A stretch of DNA of 64,000 bases from assembly GCA_913061475.1 (NCBI GenBank), contig CAJXUN010000004.1, positions 88,601 to 152,600 on the forward strand, in the 5' to 3' direction. Below are positions 36,365-47,200 of the stretch, one piece after another (position 1 is the first letter of the stretch; the number at the start of each line of letters is the position of its first letter). The notes beneath the pieces were generated by a model. That model was not told the origin of the DNA, did no database searches, and was given only the letters and a program-made list of their open reading frames with translations. The stretch comes from an uncultured Colwellia sp. (GTDB taxonomy: Bacteria > Pseudomonadota > Gammaproteobacteria > Enterobacterales > Alteromonadaceae). The translations under genes were made by a program, and so were the position numbers.

Positions 36365-38173
36365 ATGAACAGAGCAGATGAGGTGGATGAGCACGTAGTT
36401 CATGATAGTAACGCTGAAAAAGTTAAGTTAGCTATTGCTGAGCTTGGTGATAATATTTTGATGACGCGCGAACAGCGTATTAGCGAGATCAGTGCACTTC
36501 CTTGCTGGGATATGGTGATTATTGGCGGCGGTATTACCGGTGCCGGCATATTGAAACTCGCCTGCCAAATGGGTCTTAAAGTGTTATTACTTGAGCAAAA
36601 AGACTTTGCTTGGGGCAGTTCAAGTCGTTCGTCAAAAATGGTTCATGGCGGTTTACGTTACATGGCACAAGGGCAGTTGGCATTGACTCGAGAGTCAGTG
36701 AGCGAACGCCAACGTTTACTGGCGCAAGGCGAGCCTTTAATCAGTAAGCAAAGCTTTGTCATGAGCCACTATAAAAAAGTTTTCCCGGGTCCTTGGACAT
36801 TTAACACCTTGCTGTCTTGTTATGATTTTATCGCCGGTGCAAAGCAACATAAATTTTGGCCAAAATCGTCCTACTTGGCATTGGCGCCAAAAGTTGCCGA
36901 AACTAACTTGCTTGGCGGCACGCAATTTTTCGACGCTTTAACCGAAGACGCTCGATTAGTGCAACGATTGCTACAAGAGTCATTACATTTGGGCGGACAA
37001 GCCCTCAACTATGCCAAAGTAACTCAGCTTGAAATGGGTGTTGAACGTAATCAAATTACAGTTGACTTGGAAGATGGTGAACAAGCGATAACATTAAATG
37101 CCAATGTGGTGGTAAATGCTTGCGGCGCTTGGTCAAAGCTATTAAAAACTGAAGTATTAAAAAGCAAAGCATTAAAAATGGATGTATCAGATACAGATGA
37201 ACGTTCATCTGAGCTGCGTAAAAACACGGCGCAACAAGCAAAAAATACGCGTTTTAACATGCGACCGCTACGTGGCAGTCACTTGGTGATAGCGAATTGG
37301 CGCTTACCTGTCGCCAGCGTTATTTCTGTTCAGCACCCAGAAGATAAGAGGCCGGTGCAAATATATCCTTGGCAGAATGTCACCATTGTTGGCACTACTG
37401 ACGTTGAGCACCATGAGGATATGTCGTTTGAAGCTAAAATTAGTCAAGCAGAATTTGACTATTTACTGGCCACGGTTAAACAGCAATTCCCTGCTGCTAA
37501 TATTACTCAAGATGATATTATTTCCACCTTTGCTGGCGTTAGACCCGTAACCACTAGCGGCGCTTCGCTTGACCCGTCAAAAGAAAAACGCCAACATCAT
37601 ATTGAACAACATCAAGGTGTTATTACCGTCACTGGCGGTAAGTTAACTACCTTTAGACTGATTGCAGAACAAGTATTAAATAAGGCTTGCCAGCATTTGG
37701 CAATCAACAATAATCGGCAAAAAGTAATGCTGACTAAGGCGCTTAAAGCTGCGGGTCAGCAGCCGATATTATCTCAATTTCCTTCGACTTTACCGTCATC
37801 AGTTCCGTCTTATGTGCAGCAGCAAATACAAGCCTGTTATGGTGAATTTAGTCAGGTATTTGTTAATGCCAGTGAAGAAGCAGACTTTTCCCCAATACGC
37901 TATAGCCGACATTTATGGGCGGAATTAATTTGGTCAGTGCGTTTTGAGCAAGTACAACACCTTGATGATTTATTGTTGCGACGTACTCGGCTTGGTAATG
38001 TTTTACCCGAGGGTGCGCGTGAGTTGTTACCGAGAATTAAAACAATTTGCTCACCTCATTTGTCGTGGAATGAAGCCAAATGGCAAGCAGAAATAACGCG
38101 ATATTTATCTTTATGGCAACAGTCCTATAGTTTGCCTGCGTATGAAATTACAGCAGAGCAAGGCAGTTTATGA
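36365..38173 (+). CDS. GlpD-like glycerol-3-phosphate dehydrogenase
   Basis: 602-aa FAD-dependent dehydrogenase of the GlpD family, which oxidises glycerol-3-phosphate to DHAP at the membrane and passes electrons to quinone. FAD motif IIGGGITGAGI (about 52-62), conserved SSRSSKMVHGGLRY, and DAAO-like C-terminal features GVRPVTTSGA and VTGGKLTTFRLIAEQVL. About 100 residues longer than E. coli GlpD, with an N-terminal extension of 45. ATG 36365 with GAGGGG upstream was preferred to a GTG at 36356. Overlaps the FGGY gene by 4 bp, so it is co-translated. Confidence 0.87.
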   Translation: MNRADEVDEHVVHDSNAEKVKLAIAELGDNILMTREQRISEISALPCWDMVIIGGGITGAGILKLACQMGLKVLLLEQKDFAWGSSSRSSKMVHGGLRYMAQGQLALTRESVSERQRLLAQGEPLISKQSFVMSHYKKVFPGPWTFNTLLSCYDFIAGAKQHKFWPKSSYLALAPKVAETNLLGGTQFFDALTEDARLVQRLLQESLHLGGQALNYAKVTQLEMGVERNQITVDLEDGEQAITLNANVVVNACGAWSKLLKTEVLKSKALKMDVSDTDERSSELRKNTAQQAKNTRFNMRPLRGSHLVIANWRLPVASVISVQHPEDKRPVQIYPWQNVTIVGTTDVEHHEDMSFEAKISQAEFDYLLATVKQQFPAANITQDDIISTFAGVRPVTTSGASLDPSKEKRQHHIEQHQGVITVTGGKLTTFRLIAEQVLNKACQHLAINNNRQKVMLTKALKAAGQQPILSQFPSTLPSSVPSYVQQQIQACYGEFSQVFVNASEEADFSPIRYSRHLWAELIWSVRFEQVQHLDDLLLRRTRLGNVLPEGARELLPRIKTICSPHLSWNEAKWQAEITRYLSLWQQSYSLPAYEITAEQGSL

Positions 38174-39801
38174 AAAATACCAGCTCAACATTAAGCTCAA
38201 CAACACTAAGCTCATCAATAGTAAAACAGAGCAGCGATTCTTGTGATGATTTGATTTTAACCATAGATAACGGCACGCAAAGTGTGCGTGCCTTGTTGTT
38301 TGATTTGCAAGGAAATTTGGTGGCTAAAAGTCGCATTGAACTTGAAGCCTATTTTTCTGAACATCCCGGTTGGGCCGAACAAAATGTAGATTATTTTTGG
38401 CAAATGTTAGGCGAATGTTGCCAACAACTTTGGCTGCAAAGCGCGGTGATTGAAAATGGCTACCGGGAAAAAGTGACTGCGGTTACCATTACCACCCAGC
38501 GCGGCACGGTAATTAATTTAGATAAAAATGCGCAACCGCTACGTCCGGCCATTCTTTGGTTAGATCAACGCTTATCGCAACCTACTAAGGCTATGCCTTG
38601 GTACTGGCGAGTGGCATTTTCATTGATAGGTCAAAGTAAAGTGGTTGATTATTTTCGCCGCAAAGCACAAGCTAATTGGTTGCAACAGTATCAGCCAGAA
38701 GTTTGGCAAAAAACCGATAAATTTTTGTTATTGTCTGGCTTTTTTACCTATAAACTCACTGACCAGTTTAAAGACTCAATTGGCAGTATTGTTGGCTATT
38801 TGCCTTTTGATTACAAAAAGCAAGCGTGGGCCAACGCTTGGGATTGGAAATGGCATGCCTTACCTGTGAAAAGGTCAATGCTACCAACGTTAGTTAAACC
38901 GGGCGAAAAACTTGGTGAAATCACAGCAGCCGCTGCCAAGCATACCGGTATAGCGGCAGGCACAAGTTTAATCGCCTCAGCGTCTGATAAAGCCTGTGAA
39001 GTATTGGGCTCAGGTTGCATTAGCCCTGAAACGGCGAGTTTAAGTTATGGTACTACCGCGACCATAAATACCAACAATGTTAACTATGTTGAGCCACAAG
39101 CCTTTATTCCACCTTACCCTTCAGCTATTCCCGATAATTTTAATAGTGAAGTGATGATCTATCGCGGCTTTTGGATGGTCAATTGGTTCAAACAAGAGTT
39201 TGGTCAAAATGAAATAGATAAAGCACAAGTGTTAGGGGTTAGCGCTGAGAGTTTATTTGATCAACTCGTTGCCCAAGTGCCGCCGGGCTCAATGGGCTTG
39301 ATGTTACAACCTTATTGGTCGCCGGGGTTAAAAAACCTAGAAGCCAAAGGCGCGATTATTGGCTTTGGTGATGTCCATACCCGCGCCCATATTTACCGTT
39401 CTATTTTAGAAGGGCTAGCCTATGCCCTGCGAGAAGGTAAAGAAAGTTTAGAAAAACGGCAAAAATGCACAATTACCCGCTTAATTGTTTCCGGCGGTGG
39501 CTCACAGTCTGATGCCGCTTTACAACTGACCGCTGACATTTTTAATTTACCCGCACATCGTCCACATACTTTTGAAACCTCAGGCTTAGGTGCGGCGATT
39601 AATGCCGCGGTCGGGCAGGGCTATTTTGCCAATTATCAACAAGCAACAACGGCGATGACCCGCATCGAGCAAAGCTTTTTGCCCAATCAAGCCAATGTTC
39701 AGTTGTATAACAAATTGTATCAACAAGTTTATCGAAAAATGTATCAGCAATTAAAACCCATTTATAAAAGTATTAAAAAAATAACTGGCTATCCAGAATA
39801 A
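38170..39801 (+). CDS. FGGY-family carbohydrate kinase
   Basis: 543-aa sugar/polyol kinase of the FGGY superfamily (glycerol, xylulose, gluconate kinases). N-terminal ATP-site pattern LILTIDNGTQSVRALLFD; a later SYGTTATINT; and C-terminal LIVSGGGSQSDAALQLTADI with the second-domain signature. The first 18 residues are a low-complexity Ser/Thr stretch. Context with a GlpD homologue suggests a glycerol-like substrate, but classic glycerol kinase motifs are not clearly present, so the substrate is open. Start overlaps the previous stop (ATGA). Confidence 0.85.
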   Translation: MKNTSSTLSSTTLSSSIVKQSSDSCDDLILTIDNGTQSVRALLFDLQGNLVAKSRIELEAYFSEHPGWAEQNVDYFWQMLGECCQQLWLQSAVIENGYREKVTAVTITTQRGTVINLDKNAQPLRPAILWLDQRLSQPTKAMPWYWRVAFSLIGQSKVVDYFRRKAQANWLQQYQPEVWQKTDKFLLLSGFFTYKLTDQFKDSIGSIVGYLPFDYKKQAWANAWDWKWHALPVKRSMLPTLVKPGEKLGEITAAAAKHTGIAAGTSLIASASDKACEVLGSGCISPETASLSYGTTATINTNNVNYVEPQAFIPPYPSAIPDNFNSEVMIYRGFWMVNWFKQEFGQNEIDKAQVLGVSAESLFDQLVAQVPPGSMGLMLQPYWSPGLKNLEAKGAIIGFGDVHTRAHIYRSILEGLAYALREGKESLEKRQKCTITRLIVSGGGSQSDAALQLTADIFNLPAHRPHTFETSGLGAAINAAVGQGYFANYQQATTAMTRIEQSFLPNQANVQLYNKLYQQVYRKMYQQLKPIYKSIKKITGYPE

Positions 39802-39838
39802 TAAAAGCAACTAACTAATGAGTAGGAAGGATCTTAAT

Positions 39839-42187
39839 ATGATTTATACCCGTCGAAAATTTATCAAAACCCTTGCGGTCAGTGCTAGCGTTGTCGTGAC
39901 CTCAAGTCTCATCGGCTGCGGCAGCTCAGATAAAAAAACTGCAGTGGTTACGCCTGAGCCTGTTGTCCCGAATATTTTCGATGGCAGTCAATATTTCCCA
40001 CAATCTGTGGTATCTGGCGATCCTAAAGCCGACTCGGTTATTTTATGGACCCGTGTTGATGACGGCTCTGGTGCTGATACGCCATTAATGCTGCAAGTGG
40101 CCAGCGATGAAGCATTTGCAAATTTAGTGGTTGAAGAAAGCTTTGATGCGTTAGCCACTTCTGATCATTGTTTAAAAATTCGGGTCACTGAACTCGAAGC
40201 AGGACAACATTACTATTATCGCTTTATTTATCAAAACGGCGGTAAAAACTATACCAGTCGCACCGGTCGAACAAAAACGGCCGCGGCCATTGATAGTGAC
40301 AGCAAAGTAAAGTTTGCCTATGTTTCATGTCAGGATTATATCGGCCGTTACTTTAATAATTATTTATCACTGCTTGATAACGACGATTTAGATTTCGTGG
40401 TGCATTTAGGTGATTACATTTACGAAACCACAGGTGACTTACAATTCCAGTCATCTGGTGGTGCTCGCAGTATCGAATTTAACGACAGCGAAGGCGCATT
40501 AACTTTAGGCGTTGGTGATAATAAAAGCCAAGCTGCCAATAGTTTAGATAATTATCGTCAGCTTTATAAAACTTACCGCACCGATGAACTATTGCAGCGT
40601 GTGCATGAACGTTTCCCAATGATAGCGATATGGGACGACCATGAGTTTTCAGATGATAGCTGGGGCGATACCGCGACCTATTTAGACGGTGCTGGCGATG
40701 AGAAACAAACTCAACGTAAGAAAAACTCTGAAATGGCTTATTTTGAATATATGCCAATTGATCATGAGCAGCCACATACTCAAGCAGGTTTAGCTGCGGG
40801 TGCTATAGGAATTAGTGACGAGCATTTATTCCCTAATACCCGTATTTATCGTGATTTCCAATTTGGCCAACATTTACATTTAGCCATGACAGATTTTCGC
40901 ACTAACCGCCCAGACCACATTTTGCCAGAAGATGCTTTTCCAGCGACCGTTGCGATGGATCAAGCAACATTAAGCACCTTCTTGTTAAGCACTGGTATGA
41001 TACAAGCGCAAGTTGACGGCATTGTCAGCCAAATGTCACCGTATGTGAATATTGACGATGCTATGTTTGCGCCATACAAAGCAACATTTTTAGAAGTCTT
41101 TACCGGCCTTTATATGCAAGAGCTAATGGCGCGCGTTGAATTGAGCCAAGCAGATGCTTTAGCGCAAGCACAACAACGCGCCACTGCCGCGGTGCAAGGT
41201 AATTTAACCACTAGTTATTTGAATCAGGTATTAAGCGGTGCGCAAGCAAGCTTACCGAATGATCATCCGATCCAAATGTTACCAGCATTACCTGAAACAG
41301 GTGTAGCACAAGGTTTAGCATTTTATACTATGGGTAAAACCTCCTTGTTTGGCTTTATCGGCAGCCGTTACTTAGTGGTTAAAGACACTTATGATATTTA
41401 CGCAGGTTACCGTGAATATGTTGCGAATTTGCAAGGCGGCACCGCACAAAAAGCCTTTGACGACATGCAGACAGGCTGGTTAACACAAACCTTTACTAGC
41501 TCAACTAGCACCTGGAAAATGCTCGGAAGTTCAGTGTCATTCTCACCATTGATTTTTGACTTGTCAGCAAACAGAGCAGACAGTGGCTTAAGCTTACTGG
41601 AAGGGGTGTTAAATTCTGACGCGATACCTGCGGCGTTAAAACAACGTTTTTACTTAGAAGCCGACCAATGGGATGGTTTTCCACAATTTAAATCCTCGTT
41701 TGTTGATAACGTCATGAGTCAATTTGGCGTGATCAGTTTAGGCGGAGACGTACACAGTAGCTATGTTACTGAACATAAAGCGAATAACGTCACAGGTAAA
41801 CGCTCATTTAACTTTACCACTTCATCGGTATCGTCAGGTACTTTCGGTTCATTTTTAGAAAATGGTATGCAGCAAATATTCTCGCAATTAGGTGATGTGC
41901 CTGCAGCATTGAGCGATTTACCCTTCTATTTTGACCCACTCGTGCGCAGCGCTACTAAGCGTGATGATATTACGGATGACATGGTGTTTTCTCGGATGTG
42001 GGAGCACGGAGTTGCTATTGTTGAAGTTGATGCTGAGCAAGTATTAGTGAATTTTCATAATACTGGCAGTGAATTTCACAACATGGATACGGTGACACGC
42101 AACTATTATAACGATGCGGAGAACTTTCTCTCTCAAGTGCGTTTATATCAGTTTAAAGTTACTGATGGCGTGTTGACGCAGTTATAA
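39839..42187 (+). CDS. Tat-exported PhoD-type alkaline phosphatase D
   Basis: 782-aa PhoD-family phosphatase/phosphodiesterase. Twin-arginine leader with YTRRKFIK (3-10) and an adjacent lipobox-like SLIGC. PhoD N-terminal beta-domain (about 45-145), then metallophosphatase core with VSCQDYIGR, LGDYIYE, IAIWDDHEFSDDSWG and GGDVHSS. B. subtilis PhoD cleaves glycerol-phosphate polymers (teichoic acid), so a glycerol-phosphodiester substrate would feed the GlpD/FGGY enzymes. ATG 39839 follows AGGAAGGA at 7 bp and was chosen over 39818. About 200 residues longer than typical, mainly a middle insertion. Confidence 0.87.
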   Translation: MIYTRRKFIKTLAVSASVVVTSSLIGCGSSDKKTAVVTPEPVVPNIFDGSQYFPQSVVSGDPKADSVILWTRVDDGSGADTPLMLQVASDEAFANLVVEESFDALATSDHCLKIRVTELEAGQHYYYRFIYQNGGKNYTSRTGRTKTAAAIDSDSKVKFAYVSCQDYIGRYFNNYLSLLDNDDLDFVVHLGDYIYETTGDLQFQSSGGARSIEFNDSEGALTLGVGDNKSQAANSLDNYRQLYKTYRTDELLQRVHERFPMIAIWDDHEFSDDSWGDTATYLDGAGDEKQTQRKKNSEMAYFEYMPIDHEQPHTQAGLAAGAIGISDEHLFPNTRIYRDFQFGQHLHLAMTDFRTNRPDHILPEDAFPATVAMDQATLSTFLLSTGMIQAQVDGIVSQMSPYVNIDDAMFAPYKATFLEVFTGLYMQELMARVELSQADALAQAQQRATAAVQGNLTTSYLNQVLSGAQASLPNDHPIQMLPALPETGVAQGLAFYTMGKTSLFGFIGSRYLVVKDTYDIYAGYREYVANLQGGTAQKAFDDMQTGWLTQTFTSSTSTWKMLGSSVSFSPLIFDLSANRADSGLSLLEGVLNSDAIPAALKQRFYLEADQWDGFPQFKSSFVDNVMSQFGVISLGGDVHSSYVTEHKANNVTGKRSFNFTTSSVSSGTFGSFLENGMQQIFSQLGDVPAALSDLPFYFDPLVRSATKRDDITDDMVFSRMWEHGVAIVEVDAEQVLVNFHNTGSEFHNMDTVTRNYYNDAENFLSQVRLYQFKVTDGVLTQL

Positions 42188-42220
42188 CTTTTGCTTGTTG
42201 AACTTATCTAAGTAAATGTA

Positions 42221-42248
42221 AAAAGGTTCGCATAGGCGAACCTTTTTT
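42221..42248. terminator. Strong bidirectional intrinsic terminator
   Basis: 11-bp perfect stem AAAAGGTTCGC (42221-42231) / GCGAACCTTTT (42236-42246), ATAG loop, T-run to 42248. It ends the PhoD operon (33 bp after its stop) and faces the convergent VOC gene. Confidence 0.9.
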
Positions 42249-42311
42249 ATTCCAGAAGCAAAGTGACGAGATGATTTTATCAGTAATGCGACAGCGATAA
42301 AGGTTGATGCG

Positions 42312-42680
42312 TTAAGGTGTATTACTATGTAGCGCAATACGGTTACCTTCCGAGTCATGAATAATCGCGCGAAAACCATGGCCTCCCATGGATATTTTAT
42401 CTTCAACCAGTCGGCCACCATGCATTTCTGATTGCTTAATCGCATCATCAAGCCGACCATTAACATTAAAATAGATCAGCGGCCCTGAGGTAAATATTTG
42501 CTCAGGAGGCGAAGGCACTAAGCAACCGGAAACATTGGTTTCTGCATGCGGTAATATGCCAAAGGTGAAATGTTCAAACTCTTCTTTTTTTATTTCACCG
42601 TTAAGTAAAGCGCTATAAAACTCAATAGCGCGGGTTAAGTCGATTACTGGAATATCCACCCAAACAATTTGATTTTCCAT
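42312..42680 (-). CDS. VOC-family (glyoxalase/bleomycin-resistance fold) protein
   Basis: 122-aa member of the vicinal oxygen chelate superfamily, small metal-binding beta-alpha-beta proteins (glyoxalase I, dioxygenases, drug-binding). VWVDIPVIDLTRAIEFYSAL at 5-24 and GHGFRAIIHDSEGNRIALHS at the end are diagnostic. Metal ligands are only partly clear. Alone, substrate unknown. Confidence 0.88.
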   Translation of the reverse strand: MENQIVWVDIPVIDLTRAIEFYSALLNGEIKKEEFEHFTFGILPHAETNVSGCLVPSPPEQIFTSGPLIYFNVNGRLDDAIKQSEMHGGRLVEDKISMGGHGFRAIIHDSEGNRIALHSNTP

Positions 42681-42891
42681 ATTACTTTCCTCTGTTTTTA
42701 ATTTTATTAGCTAGAAATAATGGCAAGTTCAATAAGCGCACCTCAAAATAGTTTTTTAACTATTGGCAAGTATAGTTGATGATTTTAGATAGCTATATTT
42801 CTCAGCTTTCTCAATTGCCCAGTAGTAAGCTAGGCGCAGAGTCGGTAGAATAATTACTTTGATTTTTATGACTTTGGCGTGCACGTACATT

Positions 42892-44241
42892 ATGCGAATT
42901 ATTCACACATCCGACTGGCATTTAGGCCAACATTTTTACGGCAAAAGTCGAGCAAGTGAACATCAACAATTCTTGAATTGGTTAATCGAGCAGTCTCAAT
43001 TACAACAGATTGATGCCATTATTGTTGCCGGCGACATTTTTGACACCGGCACGCCGCCAAGTTATGCCCGTGAAATGTACTTTGATTTTATTGCTAAGCT
43101 GCATCAAACCCGTTGTCAATTAGTCGTGCTAGCGGGTAATCATGACTCAGTGGCTATGCTGGGTGAATCACAAAATTTACTAAAGCAATTATCAACCCGA
43201 GTTATTTCTGCGGTTAGCGATAATATCGCAGAGCAAGTGTTCGTGCTTGAAAGCCTAAAAACCGAGCAGCAAGCGGTGATCTGCGCTATTCCCTTTATTC
43301 GAGCGCGCGATATTGTCAAAAGTTATGCCGGGCAATCGGCCAGTGAGAAACAACGTTCATTGCAACAAGCCATAACAGGCCATTATCAAAGCTTATTTAG
43401 CCACGCACAAAACTTATCAAGTGCTAAGCAAAGCGAAGGAAACCGCTTACCAATTATTGCTACCGGGCATTTAACTACCATTGGTGCATCAGTGAGCGAG
43501 TCAGTACGTGATATCTATATTGGCACCTTAGAAGCCTTTCCAGCCAGCGAGTTTCCTGAGGCTGATTACATTGCATTAGGCCATATTCATCGGCCACAAA
43601 AAGTCACTAAAAGTGAGCATATTCGTTATAGTGGCTCACCTATTGCCTTAAGTTTTGACGAAGCAAATACGCAAAAAAGTATTGTTATTGCCGAGTTTAA
43701 AGCCGGCAAACTCAGCGATGTCGAATTAACTCATGTGCCATGTTTTCAAGCTTTGGCGATGGTAAAAACTCAGCTAGAGACATTATCTGAAGATATTGCA
43801 GCGGTTGCTAAAGCGCAAGGTGCTGAGGCAGTGCACGCCGATGACGAAAGTAACACGGTAAATATGGCAGAAAAAATATGGCTCGATATCGAAATTGAAA
43901 GTGCGGAATATTTACAAGATTTAACCGCTCGCATTGAGCAAATAGTCGCTGAGTTACCCGTGGAAGTGTTGCTCGTTAGGCGCAGTAAAAAATCACGTCA
44001 GCAAATGCCCAGTCATGAGAAAAAAATAACCTTAAGCGAGCTAAGTGTGCAGGACGTTTTCGATGCCCGCATGGCGCTAGAGTCTTGGCAAAGTGATGAG
44101 CAGCAAGCACGTAGAGTGCGCTTAAATAGTTTGTACCTTGAAATAGCAGAGCAAAGCCAGTTAGCCAGTTCAACAAAGCGTGCTTTAGCTCAGCAGAGTG
44201 ACGCAGATACTAGCTCAACGACAAAAGTGGCGTCAAAATAA
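42892..44241 (+). CDS. sbcD: Exonuclease SbcD (Mre11-type nuclease subunit)
   Basis: 449-aa nuclease of the SbcCD complex, which trims hairpins and DNA ends in repair and replication. Mre11-type metal motifs are clear: TSDWHLGQ near 6, [18 protein letters not shown] and GHIH. ATG 42892 at the conserved [10 protein letters not shown] start was preferred to a TTG 33 bp upstream. Stop overlaps the sbcC ATG by one base, so the subunits are co-translated. Confidence 0.95.
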   Translation: MRIIHTSDWHLGQHFYGKSRASEHQQFLNWLIEQSQLQQIDAIIVAGDIFDTGTPPSYAREMYFDFIAKLHQTRCQLVVLAGNHDSVAMLGESQNLLKQLSTRVISAVSDNIAEQVFVLESLKTEQQAVICAIPFIRARDIVKSYAGQSASEKQRSLQQAITGHYQSLFSHAQNLSSAKQSEGNRLPIIATGHLTTIGASVSESVRDIYIGTLEAFPASEFPEADYIALGHIHRPQKVTKSEHIRYSGSPIALSFDEANTQKSIVIAEFKAGKLSDVELTHVPCFQALAMVKTQLETLSEDIAAVAKAQGAEAVHADDESNTVNMAEKIWLDIEIESAEYLQDLTARIEQIVAELPVEVLLVRRSKKSRQQMPSHEKKITLSELSVQDVFDARMALESWQSDEQQARRVRLNSLYLEIAEQSQLASSTKRALAQQSDADTSSTTKVASK

Positions 44242-47200
44242 TGAAAATATTATCGCTGCGTTTTGAAAATATTAATTCGTTGAAAGGCCATTGGAAAATT
44301 GATTTTACTCAATCGCCCTTTGATACTAGTGTTTTGTTTGCCATTGTTGGCCCAACTGGCGCCGGTAAAACCACCATACTCGATGCTATGTGTTTGGCGC
44401 TTTATCATCAAACACCGCGCTTAACGATATCAGACAAGCAAAATCAATTAATGACTCGCCACACCATTAGTTGCTTAGCGGAAGTTGAATTTGAAGTGAA
44501 AGGCCAAGCATATCGTGCTTTTTGGAGCCAACGTCGAGCAAAAAATAGTGTTGAGGGAAACTTACAAAAGCCAACGGCTGAATTAGCCAAAATAACTTTC
44601 TCAGAGCAGAATAATGCTGAAAGTGAGGATATAAAGCACGGAGAGGCAGAAGTTATTGCCACAAAAGTGTCTGACATTCGCAGTGAAATTGCTCGATTAA
44701 CGGGTTTAGATTTTTCTCGATTTAGAAAGTCGATGATGTTATCGCAAGGAGAGTTTGCTGCCTTTTTAAATGCGCCAGCTAACGAGCGAGCTGATTTGCT
44801 TGAAGAGCTGACTGGCAGTGAAATTTATGGTGATATTTCTAAAGCGGTATTTGACCAACATAAAGAAGCAGCGAGTGAATTAAAATTACTACAAGCAAAA
44901 AGCTCAGGGTTGCAGTTATTAACGCCTGAGCAACAACAACAAATTACTGACCAGCTTGCTAAAGTCAGCGCGCAGCAGCAACCATTATCAGCTCAGTTAG
45001 CGCATTGGCAGAACGTGCGCAGTTGGCTGTTGAATGTAGAGAACGCTAATAAGCAAAAGCAGCTTGCTGAGCAGCAGCAAAGTTCGGCACAGCAAGCGCA
45101 ACTTGAGCATGGGGAGCAATTACGCGCGTTAGCGTTATCAGAGCCGGCGGAAAATTTACGTGGTGAATATCAGCACTTCAATCATGTTGATCAGCAAGTA
45201 GTTGAGCTGAATGAACAGGCGAAACAACTTGAACTCGAGTTGAAAAACAGTACCGGTTTAGTCACTACAGCAGAGCAAGCATTAGCAGACTTCTTGTCAG
45301 AACATCAGGCGTTTATTGCCCAGCAGCAAGTCACTGAACAACTAATCGTTGAACAAGTCCTGCCGCTTGATAATAAAATTGCTCACCAAATAGCACATAA
45401 AAATCAGCAAGCTAATCGATTCGCTAATGCCAACACTGAAGTACAACAAAGTAAGCTAGCGTTAGATAAATTAGCGGCAGTTAAGCAATTGCAGCAAGAA
45501 AAGCTCACTCATGCACAAGACTTTATTGCCGAGCAAAAGCATTTAGCGACACTGCCTGAACATTTACCTTTATGGCGTAATATGTTGGCGCAGCTAGTTA
45601 GCGAAAAACAGTTAAATTTTGAGCTACTGGCACAAGAGGCAAGCCTGCAACAGCAGGCTGATAATTTAACTGTAGAGCTTACAGGCCAGCAACACAATTT
45701 AGTGACACTTGAAGCTGAATTTAAACAGCAACAACTGCTGCTGAGCGCCAAAGCGCATGATATTAGCCAATTGTTATCGCAATATCATTGTCAAAACGAG
45801 CAAGTGTTTAGCCAACAGTTAAATGACATGCAAGCCACCGTTGCTCTAGAGGCGCAAGTGCTACTTAATGTTCAACGTTATCAAACGTTAACCGCTGAAC
45901 TGCACGATATTGAAAAAACTCTGCGTAATGATAAACAACAGAGTAGCAACCTGGCGGAACAACTAACGGCTTTACGCACACAATATAAGCAACAAAAGCT
46001 CGCAATGACCGATGTGCAACTTATTGTTGAACAACAAAAAACGATTATGTCGCTCAGTGAGCATAGAGCAAATTTAAAGCCTGATGAAGCTTGTCCATTA
46101 TGTGGCTCAGAGCAACATCCTGCGGTTGCTGACTATCAAGCTCTATCGATTCAGGGGACAACTGGAACTGAACATCAGAGCCGATTAAAGCAACTGACCA
46201 TGGAGCTTGAACAACTTGAGCAACAAGGTAAAAGTTTGTCATCAGAGCAAGATCGGTTAACAGAACGACTAAATTTAGTGACTGAAAATCAAGCAATAAA
46301 GCAACAAGAGCAGCACAGCTTAAGTCAACAATGGCTTACTCAGCGTCAGTTATTAACGCTTGATTTTGACTTGTCGGCTTTTGAGCAAATTAAAGCGAAC
46401 ATTACGGCACGCCAAGAACATTTCGCCCAGCTTAATAGCGCTAATAATCAGTTACAGCAATTGAAGCAAGGGCATCAGCAACAACTTGATTTAACGACTA
46501 AGCAAGAAAAGCAGTTGCTCACTTTAGCGAATCAAATTCAAGCACAAACAGTACAATTTACTCAGCTACAACAACAAATCACGCAAAACAGAGATAGCCT
46601 GAATGATAAACAAGCTTATATTTCACAAGCGTGGCAAAAACTAAGCGCCTTAATGCAAGACTGCCAATTGGCTATTATTGACTGTTTTGCTGTTTTTTCG
46701 ACGGCGAGAGTAGGTGCTGAGCTGACAGCTCAAGACTTTAATGATAGCGTGCAATTGCAGCAAAATTGGCTAAATGACCTTGAGCAACAAAGTCGAGCTT
46801 ATCAAGCAGCACTAAATACCTTAGCAACTGACAACGAACAGCTACAACAATTACAACAGCAGTTGGCGATAATGCAGAGTAAAGTTGAACAACTGCTAGT
46901 ATCAGAACAAGCACTTCGCTCTGAATTGACTGCCATAGAGCAGCAACTGAATGAAGATAAAGCTAAGCGACATACTCTATTTGCTGAGCAAGATGTTCAG
47001 CAAATGCGTCAGCAGCTAAAACAACAGCAACAAACACAAGAACAATTGCTGCAAAATCATCAGCATGGGCTTAATGAACAGAAAATACAACAGCAAAACG
47101 TTACCGGTAAGTTAAATGGCAATGTTGAAGCAATAAACCGTTTGCTGCCGCAACAAACGGCTGCTTTAGAGGCTTGGCAAACACAATTAGCTGCCAGCGA

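Noticed and set aside
38170..39801. Classic glycerol kinase GlpK
   Set aside because: FGGY superfamily is clear, but the sequence differs from GlpK in its signature regions and no glycerol facilitator is nearby, so only the superfamily is named.
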